A DNA stretch of 64,000 nt, from the NCBI RefSeq assembly GCF_000789255.1, contig NZ_CP009552.1, positions 248,001 to 312,000 of the forward strand, written 5' to 3'. Source of the DNA: Geoglobus acetivorans (GTDB taxonomy: Archaea > Halobacteriota > Archaeoglobi > Archaeoglobales > Archaeoglobaceae). A program made the position numbers and the translations under genes. The notes under the pieces were generated by a model. It had not been told where the DNA came from. It ran no database searches and was given only the letters and a program-made list of their open reading frames with translations. This document shows positions 56,917 through 64,000 of the stretch, piece by piece (the stretch's first letter is position 1; each line of letters begins with the position of its first letter).

Positions 56917-58392
56917 TTAACCGCTGTAGAACTTGAGTCTGTAAACGTTTCCACCGGGCTGATATACGGCAACATTTCCTGGCACAGGGTTGAGGTTCAC
57001 CTTCTTCTGAAACTCCGTCTGGCTCTGCCAGGTTGATGAATTTATCACAAAAACTCCTCTGTAAAATCCCGTTCCATAGGTGTGAACGTGTCCGGAATGA
57101 ATGACATCGGGAATGTCATCGATTACAAGATAATCCTCCTTCTCCGGGGCTATTGGGCTTCTTTCCCCATACAGAGGAGCGAGGTGCCTCCGTTTTAGAA
57201 GTTCCATGACTGCCTCGTGTGGCCTTTCATAACTGAGCCTTGGAACCCTCGAGATTATGTCGTCAAGGCTCCTTCCGTGATACAGGAGTACCTTGATTCC
57301 CTCGACGTCAACGTAGGCGGGATTTCCAACATGTATGACGTTTTTCGGGAAAAGAGATGCAAATTCCTTGGGCAATGCTGGCTGAGGCTCTGCCTGTCTT
57401 ACGGCATCGTGGTTTCCGGGAGAGAGGATTATTTTGATGTCCTTTCGAATCAGATCGAACTGCTCTGCGGCAAACTCATACTGCTGGTAGATGTCGAGTA
57501 TCTCAAGCTCTTTTTCCTGGTCGGGGTAGATGCCAACACCGTCCGTTAAATCCCCAGCCACGAAAATGTATTTTACCGAGTGGGCAAGTTCGTTGAGCTT
57601 TTCGTTTTCACTTTCACCGTTTAGCCATTTTACGAACCTGCTCCATTCCTCGCTCAGGAAAGTATTGCTTCCGAAATGAACGTCTGAGATAAAAACCATC
57701 AGAAAATCTCTGCTTTTTCTGTTTCCATTGCTTATTGGAACATCCGGGAAAATGATTCTGTCTGCGATTATGCTTCTCCCTCTCAGCCTGCCTGCAACAC
57801 CAATGACTTCATCTCCGAAAAGCTCCATAACCTGCTCCTTTACTTTTCCCTCAGCGTAAACGCGAACTCTGCCCGTTTTATCTTCAAGCTCGAACATGGC
57901 CTTTGACGAATCGAGCTCTCTCACATTGTCCGCAAAACCTATGACCTCGACCTCTTCCATTTTAATCCTGCCGAGGGAACCTATCGGTATGGCCTTAACT
58001 CTCGGTTTCAGAATTGAATAAAGCTTCTCGTATCTGGAATTGAAATATGCAACGAAATCTTCCACTGTCCCTCTGCATGTTGATTTGCCTGTTACGTCTT
58101 TCAGAATTGAGACCTGCCCTCTGCTCTCGACTTCTCCTTTCGGAGTATCTTTCAACCCCGTGTCGAAAACCTTTTTTTCTTCTCTCCTTGATGCAAGCTC
58201 TTTCAAAACGTCTGAGATATCTTCAGGAGTTATTATGAATGAGCCGTTGCATTTCCTGCATGCGAAATCAACTATTCTGTCCACGTCAACTCCACTGTTT
58301 ATTATGAGTTTTACAGCTTCAGGATGGACATTTTTTCCGTTGAGGGCGAATTTTGCCACCACGGTTCTTGTATCGATACTTTTAATAACCAT
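56917..58392 (-). CDS. polB: DNA polymerase D small subunit (DP1)
   Basis: Exonuclease subunit of the archaeal replicative polymerase D. An N-terminal helical part precedes an OB fold (VEVIGFADNVRELDSSKAMF, GVAGRLRGRS). The calcineurin-like 3'-5' exonuclease domain follows, with VFISDVHFGSNTF, VAGDLTDGVG, LSPGNHDAVR and HSGHVHTYG. Length 491 from ATG 58392, which starts MVIKSIDTRT as in relatives. The start region is divergent from the signal peptidase gene, 19 bases away. The large subunit gene is not in the window. Confidence 0.95.
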   Translation of the reverse strand: MVIKSIDTRTVVAKFALNGKNVHPEAVKLIINSGVDVDRIVDFACRKCNGSFIITPEDISDVLKELASRREEKKVFDTGLKDTPKGEVESRGQVSILKDVTGKSTCRGTVEDFVAYFNSRYEKLYSILKPRVKAIPIGSLGRIKMEEVEVIGFADNVRELDSSKAMFELEDKTGRVRVYAEGKVKEQVMELFGDEVIGVAGRLRGRSIIADRIIFPDVPISNGNRKSRDFLMVFISDVHFGSNTFLSEEWSRFVKWLNGESENEKLNELAHSVKYIFVAGDLTDGVGIYPDQEKELEILDIYQQYEFAAEQFDLIRKDIKIILSPGNHDAVRQAEPQPALPKEFASLFPKNVIHVGNPAYVDVEGIKVLLYHGRSLDDIISRVPRLSYERPHEAVMELLKRRHLAPLYGERSPIAPEKEDYLVIDDIPDVIHSGHVHTYGTGFYRGVFVINSSTWQSQTEFQKKVNLNPVPGNVAVYQPGGNVYRLKFYSG

Positions 58393-58411
58393 TTTTAAAC
58401 CCCCAGTTATC

Positions 58412-58909
58412 ATGCAATCAAAGCTTGTGGGATTAATCAAGGATATTCTCACTACACTTATAATTGTTGGTGTGATTGCTGGTGGGGGTTATCTCCTTAC
58501 AGGGACCTGGCCCTTTATGGTTGCCGTTCAGAGCGGTTCGATGGAACCAAACCTCCATATTGGCGATGTTGTTTTTCTTGTAAGTCCTGAGAAGAAGGAG
58601 ATTGTAACCTATCTGGAGGGGAAGGAAAACGGATACAAAAAATTCGGAGACTATGGCGATGTCATAGTTTACAGACCGAATGGAGACTCGTCCAGAACTC
58701 CCATAATTCATAGGGCGATAACATTTGTGCACAAGGGTGAAAAAATAGGTAGCTATGTTGCTGAAAATGATGGCTATCTGACAAAGGGCGACAACAACCC
58801 TGTTATGGATCAACCACTCCTTTCAAAGCCCGTTAAAAAGGAATGGATTGTAGGGGTTGCTGTGTTCAAGATACCATATATTGGCTACTTCAGACTTCTG
58901 TTCAGTTAA
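58412..58909 (+). CDS. Signal peptidase I, archaeal type
   Basis: Membrane-bound serine protease that removes signal peptides. One N-terminal helix (TLIIVGVIAGGGYLLTG) is followed by the nucleophile in VAVQSGSMEPNLHIGDVVF. The general base region is RTPIIHRAI, with His in place of bacterial Lys as in other archaeal and eukaryotic forms, and the GDNNPVMDQ box follows. Length 165. The frame stays open upstream to 58040, inside polB, but ATG 58412 with the ACTTTTAATAACC box about 26 bases upstream is the real start. Confidence 0.92.
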   Translation: MQSKLVGLIKDILTTLIIVGVIAGGGYLLTGTWPFMVAVQSGSMEPNLHIGDVVFLVSPEKKEIVTYLEGKENGYKKFGDYGDVIVYRPNGDSSRTPIIHRAITFVHKGEKIGSYVAENDGYLTKGDNNPVMDQPLLSKPVKKEWIVGVAVFKIPYIGYFRLLFS

Positions 58910-59894
58910 TTTTTATTCTTGCATCAACGACCACATGCAGAACCCCGGGAGAATAGTTCTTTACTTTTCTCAGGTTAATCTCTTTGACTTCAGCCCCGAG
59001 TTTTCTGGCGTGTTTCTTTACCCTTTCAACAGGTCTGTTCAGTATCTTTTCCGGGGTGGATTCATGGTAGTGAATCCAGCCCTCCTCCCTCAACGCCCTG
59101 ATGGCCACGGGAATAAACGCCTCTGCATTTATGTGGCCCATGATCACCCTGTCAGCAAAGCCCTCTGGAACAGTGTACATGGAATCACCCAGAACTGGTA
59201 TGATTCCATTGACCCGGTTGATTTTTATGTTTTCGAGCAGAAAAGTGTATGAATCGGGGTTTATCTCAAATGCGTATATCTTTTTGGCTGGAGAGTGCTT
59301 TCCAACAGGTATTGTGAAGTAACCTATGCCGGCAAACATGTCTGCGACGACTTCTCCATCTTCCACAAGCCCTGCAATTCTCATCTTTTCGTACTTGTTC
59401 CCCTGGCTGAACATCACCTTTGTGACGTCAAACCTGAAAATGCAGCCATGCTCCTTCACCTCTGTTTCACTTCCCTGCCCCGCGAGCAGTTCCATCTCCG
59501 GCTTCCTGAGCATACCGTGTCTCCCCCTGTCGAGCCACACAGCCTGCAGCCTGTATATCCTCATAAGCTCATCTGCTATTTTCCTTGAGAATTGCGTTAG
59601 CTCTTCTGGAAGCTTTACAACACCTATTTTTCCAAATATCTTGAAATCTGTATATTTCGGGTAATATCCGGCCACGTTTTCCACAACACTTCTAAAGTTC
59701 TTCTTTTCTTTAAAAACAGGATTTCTGTCCTGGATTATCTCATAGTCTCCCGGTATATCGAAGCTTTCAGTGACTGGTATTATCACATACCCATCTTCAA
59801 GCCTGATTCTTCTATCTTTATCCTTGTAACAATTCTTTTCCAGCCACTTTCTGATCTTCTCTGCTTTCTCTCTGCGGACTTTTACGGCTTTCAT
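58902..59894 (-). CDS. taw2: tRNA(Phe) aminocarboxypropyltransferase Taw2
   Basis: Transfers the aminocarboxypropyl group of AdoMet to the wyosine base at position 37 of tRNA-Phe. It has the Trm5-like N-terminal parts and motif VADMFAGIGYFTIPVGKH. At motif IV it reads DRVIMGHINAEAF rather than the NLP/NPP motif of Trm5 methyltransferases, which points to Taw2. Length 330. ATG 59894 overlaps the nmd3 stop by four bases; the longer frame lies inside nmd3. Taw3 of the same pathway is at 42154. Confidence 0.87.
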   Translation of the reverse strand: MKAVKVRREKAEKIRKWLEKNCYKDKDRRIRLEDGYVIIPVTESFDIPGDYEIIQDRNPVFKEKKNFRSVVENVAGYYPKYTDFKIFGKIGVVKLPEELTQFSRKIADELMRIYRLQAVWLDRGRHGMLRKPEMELLAGQGSETEVKEHGCIFRFDVTKVMFSQGNKYEKMRIAGLVEDGEVVADMFAGIGYFTIPVGKHSPAKKIYAFEINPDSYTFLLENIKINRVNGIIPVLGDSMYTVPEGFADRVIMGHINAEAFIPVAIRALREEGWIHYHESTPEKILNRPVERVKKHARKLGAEVKEINLRKVKNYSPGVLHVVVDARIKIN

Positions 59895-60895
59895 GGCTTT
59901 ATCAGGCTTTTGTGTATCACAAACACCCGGTCTTCGCATCTCCCGACAAACACGCTGTCGCCAGCATTGAACTCAAATTCAGGTTTCCTCACACACACGT
60001 TCCTGTATGTTTCCGGATCAAGAACTTCTATTGCAGAATTATCTGCACTGACCACGTAGCTTTCCGTTATTTCTTCCTTTCTGACAAGGACCTTTGGGTT
60101 TTTCAGGTTTATAGTTCTGCCCGTGAAAATATCAACGCCCTTCCTCTTCTGGACACTCGCCACGATTGCCGTATGCCCTTCATCCTCAACAATGTCTCCC
60201 TCAAAATATTCCGGCAGTCTGACCGAATACGTGAACCTGTAGATATCCCTTCCGTCCTGCCTGCCCGCAATCTTGCTGCTCTCCGAAAGTTCACCACCAA
60301 GCTCCTTCAATATTGCTCTCGCTATTTTCTGGGCAAGTTTTTTGTCACCCATGTAGATGTCAATACCTTCCCTTCTTTCCTCGATTTTCGTGATGAATGC
60401 CTTGGGATGGGATTTCTGTTTGTCTATTCCGGCGCCTATTATCTCGCCAATCTTTTCAAGCTCTTCGTCTTTCAGCTCTCTTTTATCTGCTCTGATCTGG
60501 ATTATAGCCTCGTAGTATCCACCGGCCTGCCTGCTGCACTTTTCGCATGCTATCTTTTTCAATCTGACCTCAAAGAATGAAGTGTGTTCAAACTCGTGGT
60601 TTCTTATCCGGCCATAAAACGTGAACTGGTATTTTCCGGTCTCATCAAGCCCGAACGGCTGGAAGGAGAAGTCCAGCACCTCCACCTCTTCGTGAATTCT
60701 CGTCTCTTTCCTGAGTGTTTTTTCAACAGCCTCTTCCAGCGATATATCTCTCCATTTTTCGAGTCTTTTGGCATCGCATTTCGGACATACGGTAATTTCA
60801 ACTACAGGTGGGATTTTCACCGCATCTATCCTTTCCAGCAGGCATTTTCCACATACGGGATGTTCGCTCTCCTTTCCGCACACGGCACATTTCAT
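59891..60895 (-). CDS. NMD3-like ribosome-associated protein
   Basis: Archaeal homologue of the eukaryotic 60S export adaptor NMD3, probably a large-subunit assembly or anti-association factor. The N-terminal zinc ribbons are CAVCGKESEHPVCGKC (3-18) and CPKCDAKR, with a further CEKCSRQAGGYYEAIIQIR. The C-terminal half has OB/SH3-like strands (YRFTYSVRLPEYFEGDIV). Length 334 is typical. It is followed by taw2 in the same operon with a four-base overlap. The function in archaea is by analogy. Confidence 0.9.
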   Translation of the reverse strand: MKCAVCGKESEHPVCGKCLLERIDAVKIPPVVEITVCPKCDAKRLEKWRDISLEEAVEKTLRKETRIHEEVEVLDFSFQPFGLDETGKYQFTFYGRIRNHEFEHTSFFEVRLKKIACEKCSRQAGGYYEAIIQIRADKRELKDEELEKIGEIIGAGIDKQKSHPKAFITKIEERREGIDIYMGDKKLAQKIARAILKELGGELSESSKIAGRQDGRDIYRFTYSVRLPEYFEGDIVEDEGHTAIVASVQKRKGVDIFTGRTINLKNPKVLVRKEEITESYVVSADNSAIEVLDPETYRNVCVRKPEFEFNAGDSVFVGRCEDRVFVIHKSLIKP

Positions 60896-60976
60896 TGCAA
60901 AACGTGAATGGCGATGGATGGTATTTATCTCTTTTCGCCAATTATTTAAATACTCTTTACGGTATCTCTTAGTGAT

Positions 60977-61933
60977 ATGAAGATAATTGCTTTCGTTGGT
61001 CTCCCCTTAAGCGGAAAAACAACTGCATCCAGAATTGCCGAGGAAATGGGAATTCCTGTTGTGGTCATGGGCGACGTTGTTCGTGAGGAAGTGCTGAGGA
61101 GAGGTCTTGAACTCACGGATGAGAATGCAGGCAGGGTGGCCACTGAACTGAGAGAGAAAGAGGGTATGGATGCAATAGCGAAAAGATGCATTCCCAAGAT
61201 ACGGGAGAAGCTCGAAGAGAGGGGTGTTGTAGTTGTTGACGGGATACGGGGGATAGCAGAAGTAGAAACTTTCAGAAAGGAATTTGGCGATGATTTTATC
61301 CTCATAAACGTCGAAGCGCCGCTTGAGGTGAGGTTTGAGAGAGCATTGAAGAGGAAAAGAGAGGATGACGTGAAAACTCCCGAGGAGCTGAAAAGAAGGG
61401 ACGAAAGGGAACTCTCCTGGAGTATGAGAGAAGCTATAAAGATTGCTGACATAACCGTAGAAAATACTGACACGATTGATGAATTCGAGGACAAAATCCG
61501 GGCAATACTGTCCCATTTTTTGCCGAGAGTTGAGGTGGAAATCGAGACGGATGTATTTCCAACAGAAGACGAGGAAAAGGTAAAAAAAGCGGTGAGGAAT
61601 CTTTTTCCGGATGCAACAATTGAAATTGAGGATGGAAAGCTGTATGCAAGAACGTCCAGCCTTTCGAGATTCAGAGAACTTTTGAGAATGCAGAGAATAC
61701 TTGATACTGCAAGAAGTGAGTTCATCAGGGGCAGAAGTGGGAGCAGAGTTACGGTTTTCCTGAACAAACAGACTGCTTTTGTGTCGAGGATTAATTTTGC
61801 TGAAGAGGATGCGATTCTCTCGCCCCTCAGGGTAACCTTCCGGCTTTATGACATCGATTTCGAGAGGTTCCTTGATTACATGACGCCTGAAACGAGGGAC
61901 GGAAGACCAATCAGGGAACTGGAACGGCTATGA
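60977..61933 (+). CDS. UPF0200/UPF0201 fusion: P-loop kinase plus RNA-binding-like domain
   Basis: Residues 1-185 are an adenylate or dephospho-CoA kinase-like P-loop domain (IAFVGLPLSGKTTASRIAEE, MGDVVREEV, VVVDGIRGIAEVE). Residues 190-318 form a UPF0201 domain (VEVEIETDVFPTEDEEKVKKA, RSGSRVTVFLNKQTAF), an RRM-like fold found widely in archaea. Known archaeal fusions of these two families exist, but the substrate is unknown. A TATA-like box TTATTTAAATAC lies about 27 bases before the ATG. It overlaps the next gene by four bases. Confidence 0.85.
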   Translation: MKIIAFVGLPLSGKTTASRIAEEMGIPVVVMGDVVREEVLRRGLELTDENAGRVATELREKEGMDAIAKRCIPKIREKLEERGVVVVDGIRGIAEVETFRKEFGDDFILINVEAPLEVRFERALKRKREDDVKTPEELKRRDERELSWSMREAIKIADITVENTDTIDEFEDKIRAILSHFLPRVEVEIETDVFPTEDEEKVKKAVRNLFPDATIEIEDGKLYARTSSLSRFRELLRMQRILDTARSEFIRGRSGSRVTVFLNKQTAFVSRINFAEEDAILSPLRVTFRLYDIDFERFLDYMTPETRDGRPIRELERL

Positions 61934-62400
61934 ATCCGATTCTGAGAATCCTTGAGAGAACGGACGGAAGCGTTACATCCATAATCGAAGCCTTAACAGG
62001 AGAAAGGGCAGAGATTAAAACCATTGAACAGAAGGTAATTGGTGCAGGCCCGGAAATTGCACAGATGCTGAATATAAGTGAGGGTGATGAGGTCAATTTC
62101 CGGGTGGTGGATATTCTCTCAGCCGGGATCAGGTTTGCGAGGGCGGTGTCATACACCCCTCTTAAAAGACTGGACGAGAGCTTTAAGAGGGATTTGATGA
62201 GTGCCGACATTCCTGTCGGTAAGATTATAAGCAAATATAAACTGGAGGTCAGAAGGGAGATTAACTGGAGTTGTATAAAAGAAAATGATCTCGGCAAGTG
62301 TCTTGTCAGGAATTACAGCATAATCCACAGGAGAGAGGTGCTGATAAACATAACTGAATCGTTCCCGTTCAGCGCCTTTGACAGTTTGAGGTGGGAGTAG
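61930..62400 (+). CDS. Chorismate pyruvate-lyase-like protein (DUF98)
   Basis: A 156-residue protein of the UbiC-like/DUF98 family. It has the typical RILERTDGSVTSIIEALTG start and the later TPLKRL, DIPVGKIISKYKLEVRREI and LVRNYSIIHR segments. In archaea with tetrahydromethanopterin such proteins are proposed to make 4-hydroxybenzoate from chorismate for the pterin cofactor, which would suit the mch, fwd and cdh genes here. That role is by family inference only. It overlaps the preceding gene by four bases and abuts the next. Confidence 0.75.
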   Translation: MNPILRILERTDGSVTSIIEALTGERAEIKTIEQKVIGAGPEIAQMLNISEGDEVNFRVVDILSAGIRFARAVSYTPLKRLDESFKRDLMSADIPVGKIISKYKLEVRREINWSCIKENDLGKCLVRNYSIIHRREVLINITESFPFSAFDSLRWE

Positions 62401-62880
62401 ATGAATTTTAAGGAAATGGTAAAGGACTGGCTTGTTGAAGAGGGATTTTTCAGAGAGGAGGTCAGTGACGAAAATGCTGATTTTCATTACGTAATCGAGG
62501 TCCCTCCCGGTTCGAATCAGGTAATTGACATCATCGCTCCAAGAGACAGGGATGTGGTCCTCATTGCCAGCGGAATCAGGCTGAGCGATGAGCACTATTC
62601 GATGGTCATGTCGATGGATGAGAAAGAAAGGAGAAGATTCATGTGGACGGTAAGATTTGACCTGCTCTTTTTGCAGACAGAATTCCAGATAATTCCTGAT
62701 GCGATGAACCCTCAGCTATTCCAGTTTACGAGGAAGCTCTATGCTGAAAACCTAACACGCCAGCTCCTCATGGATTCGATTTCTGAAGTGCACAAATGCA
62801 AGCTCTACATTATATGGAGAATGAAGGAGAGATTTGAACGCTCGGAGAGAAAGGGGGACAGTGAAGTCATGTACCTCTGA
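62401..62880 (+). CDS. DUF2299-family protein
   Basis: A 159-residue protein of the archaeal DUF2299 family, structurally similar to type III secretion chaperone folds but of unknown role. It starts right after the previous stop. Characteristic parts are VKDWLVEEGFFREEVSDENA, the EVPPGSNQVIDIIAP strand and RRRFMWTVRFDLLFLQTEF. It is the third gene of a plus-strand operon with the kinase fusion and the DUF98 protein. No catalytic residues stand out. Confidence 0.78.
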   Translation: MNFKEMVKDWLVEEGFFREEVSDENADFHYVIEVPPGSNQVIDIIAPRDRDVVLIASGIRLSDEHYSMVMSMDEKERRRFMWTVRFDLLFLQTEFQIIPDAMNPQLFQFTRKLYAENLTRQLLMDSISEVHKCKLYIIWRMKERFERSERKGDSEVMYL

Positions 62881-62918
62881 AAGTTAATTTTTTATTGATT
62901 GCAGCTTACGGAAGAACC

Positions 62919-64000
62919 ATGAAGGTGCTGATGGTCATTGTTGATGGCATGTCTGACAGGGGGAATGGAAATACAACTCCCTTAAAGTCTGCACACTCAC
63001 CAAATCTCGATTTTCTTGCTGAAAGAGGGATTACTGGAATAATGGACACGATAAGGCCGGGAATAAGACCGGGAAGCGATACTGCCCATTTTTCAATTCT
63101 CGGTTATGATCCGTTTGAGTACTATACTGGAAGAGGTCCAATAGAAGCTGCGGGTGCTGGAATTGATGTCAAACCTGGAGACATAGCCTTCAGGGTTAAC
63201 TTCGGGACGGTCGAGGGAGAAGGCAGTATTTTTGACAAAATCGTTGTGGACAGAAGAGCGGGAAGGATTCAGGACAAGGAAGAGCTTGTCAGGGCGATAA
63301 ATGAGAATGTGAAGCTTGATGGTGTGGAATTCATACTTGCAAACGCATCCGGCCACAGAGCAGCACTGGTTTTCAGGGGTGAGGGTCTTTCGGACAGAAT
63401 TACTGACAGCGATCCGAAGAAGGAGGGCAGGGCTGTTAAGAGGGTTGAGCCTCTCGACAGCTCAGCAGAGTTCACAGCAGAAATAGTAAACGAGTTCATT
63501 GAGAAAAGTCACGAGGTTCTTGAAAATCATCCGCTGAATGCGGAAAGAGCCGAAGCAGGACTGCCGAAGGCAAATGTCCTTCTTCTGAGAGGTGTCGGTA
63601 AGGCGGTCCACGTTCCAGAGTTTGAGGAGAGGTATGGCTTAAAGGCGGCGTTTGTTGCAGGGACAACGCTTATTAAGGGAATTGGCAGACTCATAGGGGC
63701 TGATGTTATTGAAAATTCGAAGTTCACCGGGAGCAGGGATACTGATCTCAATCTGAAGGTAGAAACTGCCTTAAAGGCTCTTGAAACGCATGACTTCGTT
63801 CTGCTTCACATCAAGGCTCCGGATGAGTTCGGCCATGATGGCGATTTTGATGGTAAAAAGGAATTCATAGAGAGGGTTGATCAGGCAATTACACCTCTCA
63901 GAGAACTTGATTTCTCCAGAGTGTGCCTGACGGTGCTTTCAGATCACAGCACGCCTGTGAGTGTGAGAGACCACTCTGCTGACCCCGTCCCGGTGATGAT
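62919..64000 (+). CDS. apgM: 2,3-bisphosphoglycerate-independent phosphoglycerate mutase (partial)
   Basis: Alkaline-phosphatase-superfamily mutase of archaeal type, interconverting 3- and 2-phosphoglycerate. Metal and nucleophile residues lie in VLMVIVDGMSDRG (Asp), GSDTAHFSILGYDPF (Ser), HIKAPDEFGHDGDFDGKKEF and the VLSDHSTPVSVRDHSADPVP end. The first 360 codons are present and the gene runs off the window. The usual length is about 400. A TTTTTTATTG TATA-like box lies 25-30 bases before the ATG. Confidence 0.94.
   Translation, partial: MKVLMVIVDGMSDRGNGNTTPLKSAHSPNLDFLAERGITGIMDTIRPGIRPGSDTAHFSILGYDPFEYYTGRGPIEAAGAGIDVKPGDIAFRVNFGTVEGEGSIFDKIVVDRRAGRIQDKEELVRAINENVKLDGVEFILANASGHRAALVFRGEGLSDRITDSDPKKEGRAVKRVEPLDSSAEFTAEIVNEFIEKSHEVLENHPLNAERAEAGLPKANVLLLRGVGKAVHVPEFEERYGLKAAFVAGTTLIKGIGRLIGADVIENSKFTGSRDTDLNLKVETALKALETHDFVLLHIKAPDEFGHDGDFDGKKEFIERVDQAITPLRELDFSRVCLTVLSDHSTPVSVRDHSADPVPVM

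Noticed and set aside
58040-58411. N-terminal extension of the signal peptidase frame
   Set aside because: It lies wholly inside polB on the other strand and upstream of the TATA-like box; the conserved protein begins at ATG 58412.
60946-61767. Minus-strand 273-codon Ser/Leu-rich ORF opposite the kinase fusion
   Set aside because: Ser-rich antisense shadow of a Glu/Arg-rich gene; the plus-strand protein has clear P-loop motifs.

Overview
The window comes from a hyperthermophilic euryarchaeon of the order Archaeoglobales. It combines tetrahydromethanopterin-type C1 genes (mch, formylmethanofuran dehydrogenase subunits), a complete archaeal CODH/acetyl-CoA synthase operon, a multiheme c-type lipoprotein of the kind common in Fe(III)-respiring relatives such as Geoglobus and Ferroglobus, archaeal information-processing genes (SRP19, SRP54, RNase HII, PolD small subunit, NMD3, archease, Taw2, Taw3) and no methyl-coenzyme M reductase. 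The genus is inference. Genes are packed tightly, often with overlapping 3' ends, and many starts lie about 25-28 bases downstream of a TATA-like box, as expected for leaderless archaeal transcripts.

Layout. 0-26 kb is ordinary chromosome: tRNA methyltransferase, srp19, hisE, a CBS-ParB protein, a multiheme cytochrome lipoprotein, purine and methylthioadenosine salvage, cobD, a carbonic-anhydrase-like gene broken by an in-frame TGA, tRNA-Thr, two flavin split-barrel proteins, a tRNA with a CAT anticodon, hisH, a large Ntn-hydrolase, a biotin ECF transporter (bioY-ecfA-ecfT), srp54, rnhB, a VapBC pair, a UbiD-family decarboxylase, a second CAT tRNA, a candidate structured RNA near 25.0-25.1 kb and a CBS protein with a hibernation-factor-like C-terminus.

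26624-35281 is an integrated element inserted in tRNA-Phe. A 50-bp direct repeat (the 3' part of tRNA-Phe) flanks it. The integrase gene is split by the insertion in the SSV1 manner: its 5' piece lies at the right end and its 3' piece at the left end, in the same reading frame through the repeat. Excision would give an 8608-bp circle and restore a 413-residue integrase. The cargo is a set of toxin-antitoxin type genes (PIN pairs, MNT/HEPN, RelBE remnant, an orphan antitoxin) and torn pieces of a type I restriction-modification operon fused in frame to antitoxin and EVE-domain pieces. It also carries a 105-bp repeat followed by a covarying hairpin, an iteron-like array and a ribbon-helix-helix gene. 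Several of its genes are broken.

35-64 kb returns to chromosome: mch, an amidotransferase, a bacterial-type tRNA-guanine transglycosylase, btpA with a winged-helix gene, argG, archease, taw3 and thrC. The minus-strand energy and carbon-fixation block follows: an Fe-S protein, fwdB and fwdD, then cdhA-cdhB-cdhC-(29-residue peptide)-cooC-cdhD-cdhE. Together with mch these serve the reductive or oxidative acetyl-CoA pathway: Fwd handles CO2/formyl, Mch the methenyl step, and Cdh joins or splits CO and methyl groups. The right end holds pgiA, nadE, argF, polB, a signal peptidase, taw2, nmd3, nucleotide-binding and conserved archaeal genes and the start of apgM, which runs off the window.
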